Positions 8,794 through 16,995 of a stretch of DNA of 64,000 bases are shown piece after piece. Numbering within the stretch: position 1 is the first letter of the stretch; each line of letters starts with the position of its first letter. The notes beneath the pieces are model-generated. The model was given only the letters and a program-made list of their open reading frames with translations. It searched no databases and was not told the DNA's origin. Source of the DNA: Natronosalvus hydrolyticus (GTDB lineage: Archaea; Halobacteriota; Halobacteria; Halobacteriales; Natrialbaceae). Where the stretch lies: assembly GCA_025517525.1 (NCBI GenBank), contig JAOPJZ010000015.1, forward strand, positions 1 to 64,000. Direction: 5' to 3'. Position numbers and translations under genes: made by a program.

Positions 8794-9018
8794 TAGGGAT
8801 CAGTGTCACTGATTGGAGTTAGCGTCGATTCTCCTACTTTTTGGTGTGGCAGATCACGGATACGTCTAATCCGGCGTGATGAATATAGAGCGCGAATGTA
8901 GCACGAGTCAGAAAGCGAGTACCGGTCACGGTACCCTATAACGACTGAGGCTCGCGGAGAGAAACCACTATACGGTCTCGATGTGACAGATCGGTGATCT
9001 GTGTAAACGATTCTGATC
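8794..9018. other. Intergenic DNA at the left edge of a CTCGAG-free segment
   Basis: No gene is supported here. A perfect 15-bp inverted repeat, CAGATCGGTGATCTG, lies at 8987-9001, just before the CadD-like remnant, and could be a regulator-binding site. From here to about 13725 the hexamer CTCGAG, common elsewhere, is missing. Confidence 0.45.
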
Positions 9019-9576
9019 GTGGCTGTGTGGTTGTTCGCCGTAACCCATCTCGACACGTTACTCGTCATCGACGCCTTTTGCGCGGACAACGATTACCGGC
9101 TCTGGGAAGTGCTCGTCGGACATTACGTCGGCTTCTGTGTCGGACTGGCCGCGGCGGTCGTCGGAGCGATTCTCGCTGCCGAACTCCTACAGAAGTGGAC
9201 GTTCCTGCTTGGTGTCGTCCCCCTCAGTTTGGGGCTGTGGGGGCTACTCCGCCAGCCGCCGGAAACGACGGTCGAGGAGTCACCGATCGTGCCGAACCCC
9301 CTCGGCCGTATCAGCGTCGTAACCGTGGGGACTGGGCCTCAGCGGCGAAAACATCGCTGTCTTCGTCCCGTTTTTCGTTGATCTCTCACCATCAGAACTG
9401 ACACTCATCATCATCGTCTACCTGATCGGTGCCGGAGCCGTGTTTTCGCTGTGTTCGTGATCGTATCTCGCGTCACCAGTGACAGCACTCCTGACTGGTT
9501 GGACCGCTGGCTCGTCCCCACCGTGCTGGTACTCGTCGGCGGGTATGTCGTGGTGGCCGGATGGATCCTCGCCTGA
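9019..9576 (+). pseudogene. CadD-family cadmium-resistance transporter, frameshifted
   Basis: Three consecutive pieces of one membrane protein lie in changing frames. Piece 1 (9019 to about 9336) has the conserved start FAVTHLDTLLV and HYVGFCVGLAAAVVG. Piece 2 (about 9338-9460) reads GLSGENIAVFVPFF then LIIIVYLIGAGAVF, the family's central motif. Piece 3 (about 9451-9576) reads DRWLVPTVLVLVGGYVVV, the last helix. An extra C near 9337 and a change near 9450 break the frame. The order and spacing match an intact CadD-like transporter of about 185 residues. The start codon is also unclear, with an in-frame stop just upstream. Two clustered sequencing errors are an alternative explanation. Confidence 0.75.
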
Positions 9577-9836
9577 ACTCCGGGCTTTCACCGAGCCCGC
9601 AGGGTTCCGTTCTCGGTTTCACCGACTCTGAGATCAACAGCTAGATTCTGACGTGCGCTGAATGAACGGGAGCTTGTTGCCTACCGTGTCGACTTCATCC
9701 TTCGCCAAAAGGCGGCGATATTCGCCTCACCCCAGTATGACGATCTCGGAAATCATTCGCACGTTCGGAAAGTCAGGCATCAGTTTTGCTGGCGATTTTC
9801 TCAACAGCCTGTTCTGCAAGCACATCGTTGAACTGA
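9577..9836. other. Intergenic DNA, possible gene debris
   Basis: No intact gene is supported. A plus-strand frame around 9655-9770 translates to ELVAYRVDFILRQKAAIF, which looks protein-like but has no recognisable start and soon stops. A second frame from 9738 (MTISEIIRTFGKSG) runs into the 3' end of the oppositely oriented membrane-protein gene. I read this as probable remnants of a regulator or transposase and cannot name it. Confidence 0.35.
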
Positions 9837-10478
9837 TCAGTTCAGTCCGGAGGGGTACTCCCCCGTCTCCCTGTAGTGGGAGACGACCCTGGCGAACGCG
9901 GCGATCTGGAGCACAACGACGAGAACGAGCGTGAGTAGGTATAGCCAGTGGATCGGATCGTCAGACGGGAACCCAGGTCGGAGGTAGGCCCTGTCGTAGA
10001 TGTGGACGGCGAGGAGCCAAAAGATTGCGTATGTCCCGACGGTCTGATGCCACTTCCACGCTTTCCCGCCCATGTAATCGTAGGCCCTGTTGTTCGAGGT
10101 GGCCGCGAGCGCGACCGCGATGATCACGGCTACGAACGAACCGAACGCCCACGGGCTCATGTCGGCCAGGTAGCCGATGACGTCCCAGTCCCTCGCCTGG
10201 AACACGAAAAGCAGATGAACGACACTCCAAATAGCGAACCAGATTCCCAGTTCCGACCGCCAGTTCACCGGGAAATTCCCCGAGAATCGGCGCCTGATTT
10301 TGGGCCAGAGTCTCACCGTTGGCCCGATGACCAGCACCAGGATCAGAAGGAACCACGGAACTGCTCCCACGATCCGCTGCTCGTGATACCCAGCCACCCA
10401 CAGTAACGCGGCGAAAACAACGCTACCGATACCCACCGCCAGATGGCGACTGAGTTTATTGTTCGTGTCTACCGACAT
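9837..10478 (-). CDS. Ferric-reductase-like (MsrQ/YedZ-type) transmembrane protein
   Basis: This 213-residue protein has about six hydrophobic helices and belongs by pattern to the ferric reductase-like transmembrane domain family, whose members bind b-type haem between helices. Candidate haem-ligand histidines are in SVVHLLFVF (near residue 94), KWHQTVGTY (near 144) and LAVHIYDRAY (near 160). In MsrQ-type relatives the protein passes electrons from flavin or quinone to a periplasmic reductase, but no MsrP-type partner is nearby. Its neighbour, 359 bp away and divergent, is the UspA-ferredoxin fusion, which suggests a redox link. Function is inferred from fold only. Confidence 0.75.
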   Translation of the reverse strand: MSVDTNNKLSRHLAVGIGSVVFAALLWVAGYHEQRIVGAVPWFLLILVLVIGPTVRLWPKIRRRFSGNFPVNWRSELGIWFAIWSVVHLLFVFQARDWDVIGYLADMSPWAFGSFVAVIIAVALAATSNNRAYDYMGGKAWKWHQTVGTYAIFWLLAVHIYDRAYLRPGFPSDDPIHWLYLLTLVLVVVLQIAAFARVVSHYRETGEYPSGLN

Positions 10479-10837
10479 ATCTGTTTCAACGGCAATGTTC
10501 GTTACTCTCTATTATAGTTCTACTTGTGATCCTGAGCCATAGAATACGGCTGTCACCGTGCAGTTACAACCTGATGAACTGGGCGAATCGCATCACGGTT
10601 TCGTGTGTGAAATGAGAAAAACTTCGATCCGGACGTCATCGTATGTGTCCTGGATGGGAACGACATCGCATCAGTCCTGCCCCAACGAAATCGCGTCGAT
10701 TTCGAACCTGGATCGGACATTGTCGTTCCGAAAAGCGGTGTACAGCGGCACCGCTTACGGAATGGACGAGTAGATCGCTCTCTTTCGACTGGAAGAACAG
10801 GCGGGTTTGATATGCGACAGAGACTGTAGTTCCGTGC
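10479..10837. other. Divergent intergenic region between the membrane protein and UspA-ferredoxin genes
   Basis: This 359-bp gap holds no gene I can defend. One plus-strand frame (about 10620-10790) gives a stretch resembling protein, including VCVLDGNDIASVLPQ and VDFEPGSDIVVPKSG, without a good start codon, so it may be the remains of a decayed gene. An AT-rich tract at 10507-10525 could be the leftward promoter. Confidence 0.35.
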
Positions 10838-12010
10838 ATGTACAACGAGATCATCGTCCCGACTGACGGGAGCAAAGTGGCGAAGCGAGCCGGAACCGTC
10901 GCCGTCAAAATGGCCGAATTCTTCGGCGCCGATCTGACCGTCGTCTCCGTTCGGGAGCCGGGCAACGAAGAGCGAGCGAAACAGGCCGTGAGGGATATCG
11001 AAGAGATCGCAACCGAGGCTGGGCTCACCCCGCAGACAGAGATCATCGACGACGAAGAAGCGGCGATCCACCGGGCGATCCTCGACTACGCCGAGGAACA
11101 CGGCGTCGATGTCGTCGTAATGGGGACACACGGCCGGACGGGGATCGGTCGGTTCCTGCTCGGCAGCGTGGCCGAACAGACCCTCCAGGAGTCTCCGTTC
11201 CCCGTCGTGACCGTTCACGAGGATACCGTCATCGACTTCGATGTTGAAAACGTCCTCGTCCCAACCGACGGGAGTGAGGGGGCCGAGGCCGCCACGGAGC
11301 ACGCGATCGACCTCGTAACCGAAGTCGGCGGAACGCTCCACGCACTGCACGTCACTTCGGGCGGACGCGAGAAGGGGTCATCGCCGTCCGACGACGTGCG
11401 CGATCGAGGCGCAGCCGCCGGCGTGGAGGTCGTCACGGCCACGCGGAGCGGTCGGCCACATGAGGCGATAGCCGGGTACACGGCGGAGGCGGGGATCGAC
11501 GTCGTCGTGATGGGAACCCACGGCCGCACCGGCCTCAGGCGATACCTGCTCGGGAGCGTCACCGAACGCACGGTTCGGTTCTCGCCGGTTCCGGTCGTCT
11601 CTGTGAAGCCGGAGTCGGTCGACGCCACCGTCGAGTTCCTCGACTACGAGGTCATGGAGGACAAAGACTGGTCGCTGGAGGACGACGACCTCTTCGAGAA
11701 GGCGGCCGAGGCCAACCTAACGGCGGAGGCCTACGGGACGATGGCCGTCGAAAAGGGAGAGTACATCCTCGAAGCGGCCGAGGACGAAGGCTACGACTGG
11801 CCGTTCTTCTGTCGGGGTGGTGGGTGTATCAACTGTGCGGCGGTACTGGTCGATGGCGAGGTTGAGATGGAGGCCAACCGGAGCCTCTCCAACGAGGAGG
11901 TGGACGAAATGAACCTGCGGTTGACCTGTGTCGCCACGCCGACGACCGACGAGGTAACACTGGTCTACAACGCCAAGCAACTCGACCAGCTCCGGGAGCG
12001 GATTATCTAG
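10838..12010 (+). CDS. Fusion protein: two UspA domains plus a haloarchaeal [2Fe-2S] ferredoxin domain
   Basis: This 390-residue protein joins three modules. UspA domain 1 (residues 1-128) begins MYNEIIVPTDGS and carries the ATP-loop GTHGRTGIGRFLLGS at 96-110. UspA domain 2 (about 136-256) repeats this with VLVPTDGS and GTHGRTGLRRYLLGS at 226-240. Residues 263-390 are a plant-type ferredoxin of the haloarchaeal kind, including its acidic N-terminal insert, with cluster cysteines C325, C330, C333 and C364. Both ATP-binding motifs and all four cysteines are intact, so nucleotide binding and an Fe-S cluster are both expected. It lies in the CTCGAG-free segment beside a ferric-reductase-like protein. 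The role is unknown; a stress- or ATP-gated electron carrier is inference. Confidence 0.88.
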   Translation: MYNEIIVPTDGSKVAKRAGTVAVKMAEFFGADLTVVSVREPGNEERAKQAVRDIEEIATEAGLTPQTEIIDDEEAAIHRAILDYAEEHGVDVVVMGTHGRTGIGRFLLGSVAEQTLQESPFPVVTVHEDTVIDFDVENVLVPTDGSEGAEAATEHAIDLVTEVGGTLHALHVTSGGREKGSSPSDDVRDRGAAAGVEVVTATRSGRPHEAIAGYTAEAGIDVVVMGTHGRTGLRRYLLGSVTERTVRFSPVPVVSVKPESVDATVEFLDYEVMEDKDWSLEDDDLFEKAAEANLTAEAYGTMAVEKGEYILEAAEDEGYDWPFFCRGGGCINCAAVLVDGEVEMEANRSLSNEEVDEMNLRLTCVATPTTDEVTLVYNAKQLDQLRERII

Positions 12011-12360
12011 ACGCTCTGTCCCTACACGAGAGGCCGGGCATCGACAACTGTTCGGCGACGGCCTCCGCGGCGCTTGAATTTAGAATCCACCGAACCTTCG
12101 AGGACTAACTCCTTTACCTCGATAGAGTACCTCAATCACTACCTCAGTATTGTCGGTAAATTCGTTCCGACAAGAGGAATCAAACATGCATTGACTGCTG
12201 ACTACAGCCTCTGTATCTTGCACGCGCTTTCTACCAGCTTTAGGATAGGTTGAGTGAGTCGTGCTGAACTCACAGCGCGTATCTTGCACCGACTCAGCCC
12301 AAGAAAGCGTCCAGTGAATCAAATAGATGCAGGAAGGTCGCTCTCGTCGGATGATAAGTA
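12011..12360. other. Intergenic stretch with no supported gene
   Basis: The 350 bp between two convergent genes contain no convincing coding sequence. An 11-bp direct repeat GTATCTTGCAC occurs at about 12214 and 12281. The phrase GTGCTGAACTCA occurs near 12270 and again near 13530, which hints at traces of a decayed insertion sequence, but no transposase fragment is recognisable. Confidence 0.4.
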
Positions 12361-12711
12361 CTACGACCAGTCTTCGAAAAGTTCGTCCTCGTGAGCCATC
12401 ATCAGCTCGATCAAGGGCGCAATCTCGTCGTGACGTGGGCCTCGGGTGATCGTCTCGGTCTCCTGATCCCACTCGATGAAGCCCGACTCCGCGAGCTTCG
12501 GGAGATGCGTGTGCTGAAGCTTTACCAGAAACTTGTCCAGCCGTTCGTCGGTGGTGGCGAAATCTTCGGGCGAAAACTCATCTTCTTTCCGGGGATTCGC
12601 CTCGACGAGTGCCGTCAGAATCCGGCGTCTCACCGGATGACTAAGAGTCTCGAACGCCTCATTGAGGATATTACCTGACAAACTTCTCGAACCAGATTCA
12701 AGCCCAACCAT
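12361..12711 (-). CDS. Winged-helix DNA-binding protein (DUF7344 type)
   Basis: A 116-residue ArsR-like winged-helix protein of the family common in haloarchaea. The recognisable core is ALSHPVRRRILTAL-like (FETLSHPVRRRILTALVE, residues 20-37), followed by KFLVKLQHTHLPKLAESGFI, the recognition helix and wing. The C-terminus is acidic. Such proteins are usually local regulators; the target is not known. It lies in the CTCGAG-free insert and is followed, 70 bp away on the same strand, by nothing upstream except the Bat-type regulator gene, so the two may be co-transcribed. Confidence 0.8.
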   Translation of the reverse strand: MVGLESGSRSLSGNILNEAFETLSHPVRRRILTALVEANPRKEDEFSPEDFATTDERLDKFLVKLQHTHLPKLAESGFIEWDQETETITRGPRHDEIAPLIELMMAHEDELFEDWS

Positions 12712-12780
12712 TAGGCTCTATTACCGCCCAAACGGGAAGAGGAGCGTACCTGCCTTGGCTGGATTTTAAGTACGGCCTCG

Positions 12781-13467
12781 TCAACTCTCGGCGCTATCGG
12801 TACCGCTCGAAGTCACCTCGTCGTCACCTGACGTGCTGAGTGTCGAGGTGATGAGCGTCTTCGTCCCTCGCCGGAGGAGTTCGGACAGCGATTGGTGAGT
12901 CATATCGAGGTCGTCCGCAAGTTCTCGCGCAGTCACCTCGCGGGGTACCTCGTAGTACCCCCGATCGGCAGCCGCGATGAGCGCATCCCGCTGAGGTGGC
13001 GTCAAGTCTACGACCGAGATCCGGGGGGTGCCGGGTTCGATGAGATCCAGCAGCTCAAAGGTGTACCCCTGTTCGGTCATGAACTCCCGAAAGGCGGTAA
13101 ACTGATCGCGTGAGACGAAGCGAATCTCCAGTTTCCAGCCGTTGGCAGTGGCTTGTGCATTGAGAATCGAGCCCTCCTTGTCGATGTAGGCGTCCACTTG
13201 TTCCTCGACGCCGTCAGCCCAGTCGAGGTGGTAGTACACCTCATTGTCGAACTCATGAGTTTCGACGACGTTGTCGACGGTGGGATCTGCGACCAACGCG
13301 TCGTCGACGGCGTCGAAGTCGGCGGCGGCAATCCACAGACACGGCATCGTCCACCGGGTACTATGGGCGGCGACCCGTTCGGCCTCGACTTTCATCTCGG
13401 GGACTGCCTCGAACGCCTGTTTGAGCGCGACGGCATCAAGATCCGTCCGAATGGTGGCGATCAACAT
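12781..13467 (-). CDS. Bat-type (HTH_10) transcriptional regulator
   Basis: A 228-residue protein with the haloarchaeal bacterioopsin-activator-like architecture: an N-terminal sensory region (1-155) and a C-terminal HTH_10 domain beginning DLTPPQRDALIAAADRGYYE near residue 155 and ending LDMTHQSLSELLRRGTKTLI. No GAF or PAS motif is evident in the N-terminus, which resembles the BAT_GAF/HTH_10-associated fold. The ATG at 13467 (MLIATIRTDL) is preferred over a longer arginine-rich extension. It probably controls nearby genes of the insert, such as the UspA-ferredoxin or membrane redox protein, which is inference from position. Confidence 0.82.
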   Translation of the reverse strand: MLIATIRTDLDAVALKQAFEAVPEMKVEAERVAAHSTRWTMPCLWIAAADFDAVDDALVADPTVDNVVETHEFDNEVYYHLDWADGVEEQVDAYIDKEGSILNAQATANGWKLEIRFVSRDQFTAFREFMTEQGYTFELLDLIEPGTPRISVVDLTPPQRDALIAAADRGYYEVPREVTARELADDLDMTHQSLSELLRRGTKTLITSTLSTSGDDEVTSSGTDSAES

Positions 13468-13629
13468 ACTCCACGTACGACGCCGAGTTGGAAGAAAGGG
13501 CCGGAGCCCTGCCATTCATTACTGCTGTGCTGAACTCATGCTCTGTATTCATCACCGTATATCTATCAATCTTTGGAGAGAACTGAAGCAAAATTATGAA
13601 TTGCCCTGCTAATCCCTATGAGTAGAGGC

Positions 13630-13654
13630 CAGTGACTGACCGGGTCGGTCACTG
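13630..13654. promoter_or_regulatory. 25-bp palindrome upstream of cofG
   Basis: CAGTGACTGACC followed by GGGTCGGTCACTG forms an almost perfect inverted repeat 81-105 bp before the cofG start. It could be an operator or a terminator stem for upstream transcripts. There is no T-run after it, so an operator or the scar of an insertion is more likely than a terminator. Confidence 0.4.
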
Positions 13655-13734
13655 ACCACGACAACGGGTCCTATACGCCCTTCGTCGGGGGCGTCCGACA
13701 GGCTATTGACGCTGGAGACGACTCTCTCGAGATA

Positions 13735-14859
13735 ATGATTCCCGGGGCCGAGGCCTACGACATCGATATCGCTATCGATGATACAGCAATCGACGGACTG
13801 CTCGAGGTGACGCCTGCCGACGTCGACCCGGCCCCCGAACTCTCGTACTGCAAGAACGTATTCATCCCGCTGACGACCGCGTGCCGGTACACCTGCACTT
13901 ACTGCACCTACTTCGACCCCCCTGGTGACGCCTCGTTACTCTCGCTCGAGGAGGTTCGCGACATCTGTCGGACGGGAGCCGACGCCGGTTGTACGGAGGC
14001 GCTGTTCACGTTCGGTGACGACCCCGACGAGCGCTACACCGAGGTGTACGACCAGCTCGAGGCCTGGGGTCACGACTCGATTCACACCTATCTGCGCGAC
14101 GCCTGTGAGGTCGCACTCGAGGAGGGGTTGCTCCCGCACGCCAATCCGGGTGACCAGACGCGCGAGCAGATGGCGACAGTCGCCGACGTCAACGCCAGCA
14201 TGGGCGTGATGCTCGAGACGACGGCCGACGTGGCGGCACACGCGGGTCCCCGACAGAAGGTGCCGGGTCAGCGCCTGCGGACCCTCCAGAACGCAGGTGA
14301 ACTGGACGTCGCCTTTACCACGGGCATCCTGGTCGGCATCGGGGAATCCTGGCGCGACCGGGCCGAAAGCCTGCTCGCCATCCGCGAGATGCACGAGCGC
14401 TACGGCCACATTCAGGAGGTTATCGTCCAGCCAGTCGCGAACAACGAACGCTGGACGGCGGGAAGTCCGGACCTCGAGACACTGCGCCGAGTGACAGCTA
14501 TGGCCCGCGTCGCACTTTCCGACTCGATTTCGGTGCAAGTCCCGCCGAATCTCGCCCCCGCCAGGGAGCTTCTCGATTGTGGCATCGACGACCTCGGCGG
14601 CGTGTCGCCGATCACCGACGACCACATCAACCCGGATTACGCATGGCCCGCACTGCGCGAACTCGAGGCCATCGCCGAGGATGCTGGTGTTCCGCTTCGC
14701 GAGCGATTGCCCGTCTACGATCGCTACCTCCCCGAATCGTTGCGGTCACCGGCGTTCCACGGCGTTCCTGCTGCTGGCGTCGAGTCGGACGACGACCGCG
14801 AGTGGCTCTCGCCGCGAATACGACGTGCGCTCGAGGTCGTTGGGCCGTCGACGCGGTGA
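13735..14859 (+). CDS. cofG: 7,8-didemethyl-8-hydroxy-5-deazariboflavin synthase subunit CofG
   Basis: Radical-SAM half of FO synthase; with CofH it builds the deazaflavin chromophore of coenzyme F420. The 374-residue length is typical of the archaeal split enzyme. The radical-SAM cluster motif is CRYTCTYC (C-x3-C-x2-C, residues 43-50), followed by the GxFTFGDDPDERY-like region and PNLAP near residue 275. The ATG at 13735 opens MIPGAEAYDID. The 'partner' CofC is 5.9 kb upstream on the same strand and CofH is outside the window. CTCGAG sites resume just before the start, marking the right edge of the atypical insert. Confidence 0.95.
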   Translation: MIPGAEAYDIDIAIDDTAIDGLLEVTPADVDPAPELSYCKNVFIPLTTACRYTCTYCTYFDPPGDASLLSLEEVRDICRTGADAGCTEALFTFGDDPDERYTEVYDQLEAWGHDSIHTYLRDACEVALEEGLLPHANPGDQTREQMATVADVNASMGVMLETTADVAAHAGPRQKVPGQRLRTLQNAGELDVAFTTGILVGIGESWRDRAESLLAIREMHERYGHIQEVIVQPVANNERWTAGSPDLETLRRVTAMARVALSDSISVQVPPNLAPARELLDCGIDDLGGVSPITDDHINPDYAWPALRELEAIAEDAGVPLRERLPVYDRYLPESLRSPAFHGVPAAGVESDDDREWLSPRIRRALEVVGPSTR

Positions 14860-14940
14860 CGAACTCACCTGTCCAACCACCGGCATGACGACCCATTGTC
14901 AGACCGACAGTTTAAGTAAATCTTCACCCAACTGCACCCA

Positions 14941-16983
14941 ATGGCGCTGACGCCGACACAGGTCGTCTTGTTCGTGACGCTCGTCGCCGCGCTCGCCTTC
15001 GCCTGGCTTTTCGCCAGCGAGGCGCGCGAACGGTGTCGAGCGCACCTCGAGCGTCGCTTTCTCTATGGCGTCCCGTGGGGGACGCTGGTGACCGTTGCGT
15101 TCGTCTTCGCGTTCTATCTGTTCGCCCAAGGCGGTCTTCGAAACTGGAGTGAACCGCTCATTTACCCGTTCGTCACCTGGTCGTATTTCTACCCGACGGG
15201 CGTCCTTACGGCGGGTATCGCCCACGGCTCGGTCGCCCATCTCCTCTCGAATATGTCGGCGACGCTCGTGCTGGCTCCCATCGCCGAGTACGCCTGGGGG
15301 CACTTTTCGCCTCGAGACGAGGCCGGCGGTGAAAAAGACGAAGAGACCGTTCGATCGAGCGACGAGGGGACACCCACCGGGACGGTTGACGACGCGATGG
15401 CTGGTTCCGAAACCGGCCGACCACCGATTCGCACGGATGGAGCGGGGGATGATGCGGATGAAGCGGGAGCCGAAGGAGGTGAAACAGGCGCTGATGGGAG
15501 TGAGCGCGCTCGAACGGCGGGCATTCTGCATCGACCCTGGGTTCGCGCCCTCGTCATCTTCCCCGGGGCGCTCCTCGGGATGGCCCTGCTGACGTCGACG
15601 TTCTCGATGGGGCCGGGACTCGGCTTCTCGGGTGCCGTGTTCGCCATTGCCGGCTTTGCACTCGTCACCTATCCCCTCGCGACGGTGGTGGGTGTCGCCG
15701 GCGGTGCGGCAGTAAGTACGGTGTTGACCGCGCTCAATACCCCCATCGTTCGCGCGGGTATCGAGACTGGGCCACCGTCGCCCCCGGGCTGGGCGGGAAT
15801 CGGGTTCCAGGCCCACATGCTCGGCTTTCTGGTGGGCGTCCTCCTCGCAATCGGATTGCTCGCCGTCCGAACCGACCGGCAACAACCCAGACCGTCCGCG
15901 GGGCGACTTTTCGGGGCGACGGTCCTCTTTGGCCTGGCCCAGTCGCTCTGGTTGCTCGCGTTCCCGGGCGGAGAGGACACGTTCGTTCTGTACCGTGGCG
16001 CTGGCGTCGTCCTCGTGTTCCTGTTGGCTATCGGGATCACGCTCGCCGCCACGGGAAGCACTCGACCCCTGCCGCGAGTCTTCTCCAGTGCGTCTCGAGT
16101 TCCCTCGAGGCGACAGGTGAGTGCGTTCTGGCTCATCTTCCTCGGAATCGTACTCGTCGGAACGGTCGTCGGCGCGTTCTTCTCTTCGGAGCCACTGGCC
16201 CCGGTTGCTGGCGTGGCGGGGTTCGTCGTGTTCCTGTTCGCGGTTCCGGCACTGGTTGCACTGTTCCCGGATCGCTTCCGGCCGGGGTCGGGGCCGGTTA
16301 CGCGCCGACAGACGGTTACGGTTTGTCTGCTGGTGTTTACGGTGCTGGTCGCCGCACCCAGCCTCCCGCTGAGTCTGGGTGTCGTCGATGACGGAACGGT
16401 GCCCGCTGGCGAGGTCAAGGCTGGCGATTACGCGGTGAGTTATGCCGAGAACGCGACCAGCGGCCAGACGCCTGCCGTCGACTTTGGGGACGATGAACTC
16501 TTTTCGAGTCAACAGAGTGGCGTCATCGTCGTCAGCGAGGATCGAGAGCTCTGGACGGTCGCCGTTCGTGAGGAGGTGCTCGCCCACGAGGGCAACGAAA
16601 CCGTCCACGTCGGCGGCTTTGGCTGGCGGGAAACGATTACCGTCGACCGACATGGCTGGAACGTCGTCGGTAACGACACCGCCTACGTCGTCGACCTCGA
16701 ACTGGACGGCGAGACCACCCGGTCGTTCGCGTCCGAGCCGTCGACCGCGAACGTCCGCCTCGACGGCCACGAGCTAACGGTGGTTCCGGGCGAGGAAATC
16801 TCGATGCAGGTCACTCGAGACGGCGAGACGGTGGGCGAGGTCGCGATTCCTCCGGTCGGTGAACGTGTCTCGGTCGGCCCGCTCGAGGTCCGAACCGAAG
16901 CCGTCGATGGCGACGTTCGCGTGCTCGTCGACGATGGGGATACGCAGGTACAGGTCGCCGAACGCGAGCGCTTTTCGAGCTAA
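14941..16983 (+). CDS. Rhomboid-family intramembrane serine protease with large C-terminal domain
   Basis: A 680-residue membrane protein. The rhomboid core is split by a hydrophilic acidic insert (about residues 125-190). Catalytic features are H100-xxx-N104 (HLLSN), S230 in GFSGAVF, and H292 in AHMLGFLVG, so the Ser-His dyad is intact. Further helices follow to about residue 480, then a 200-residue beta-rich domain of predicted extracellular location. It should cleave membrane-embedded substrates, which are unknown. The start at 14941 is preceded by an AT-rich block (TTTAAGTAAA) only some 25-30 bp upstream, consistent with a leaderless transcript. This is much longer than standard rhomboids (200-300 residues). 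Confidence 0.88.
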   Translation: MALTPTQVVLFVTLVAALAFAWLFASEARERCRAHLERRFLYGVPWGTLVTVAFVFAFYLFAQGGLRNWSEPLIYPFVTWSYFYPTGVLTAGIAHGSVAHLLSNMSATLVLAPIAEYAWGHFSPRDEAGGEKDEETVRSSDEGTPTGTVDDAMAGSETGRPPIRTDGAGDDADEAGAEGGETGADGSERARTAGILHRPWVRALVIFPGALLGMALLTSTFSMGPGLGFSGAVFAIAGFALVTYPLATVVGVAGGAAVSTVLTALNTPIVRAGIETGPPSPPGWAGIGFQAHMLGFLVGVLLAIGLLAVRTDRQQPRPSAGRLFGATVLFGLAQSLWLLAFPGGEDTFVLYRGAGVVLVFLLAIGITLAATGSTRPLPRVFSSASRVPSRRQVSAFWLIFLGIVLVGTVVGAFFSSEPLAPVAGVAGFVVFLFAVPALVALFPDRFRPGSGPVTRRQTVTVCLLVFTVLVAAPSLPLSLGVVDDGTVPAGEVKAGDYAVSYAENATSGQTPAVDFGDDELFSSQQSGVIVVSEDRELWTVAVREEVLAHEGNETVHVGGFGWRETITVDRHGWNVVGNDTAYVVDLELDGETTRSFASEPSTANVRLDGHELTVVPGEEISMQVTRDGETVGEVAIPPVGERVSVGPLEVRTEAVDGDVRVLVDDGDTQVQVAERERFSS

Positions 16984-16995
16984 TTGCTCCAGTCG

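Noticed and set aside
9662..9934. 90-codon plus-strand frame
   Set aside because: Its second half is antisense to the ferric-reductase-like gene, and the first half has no recognised family; possible debris only.
10558..10773. 71-codon plus-strand frame before the UspA-ferredoxin gene
   Set aside because: No conserved motif, and a different frame in the same place looks more protein-like, so neither is dependable.
12080..12310. Possible insertion-sequence remnant with repeated GTATCTTGCAC and GTGCTGAACTCA
   Set aside because: No transposase motif, no paired terminal inverted repeats and no target duplication could be shown.
14899..16770. Long minus-strand open frame opposite the rhomboid gene
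   Set aside because: Arg/Glu/Asp-rich low-complexity translation typical of antisense to a halophile gene; no motif.
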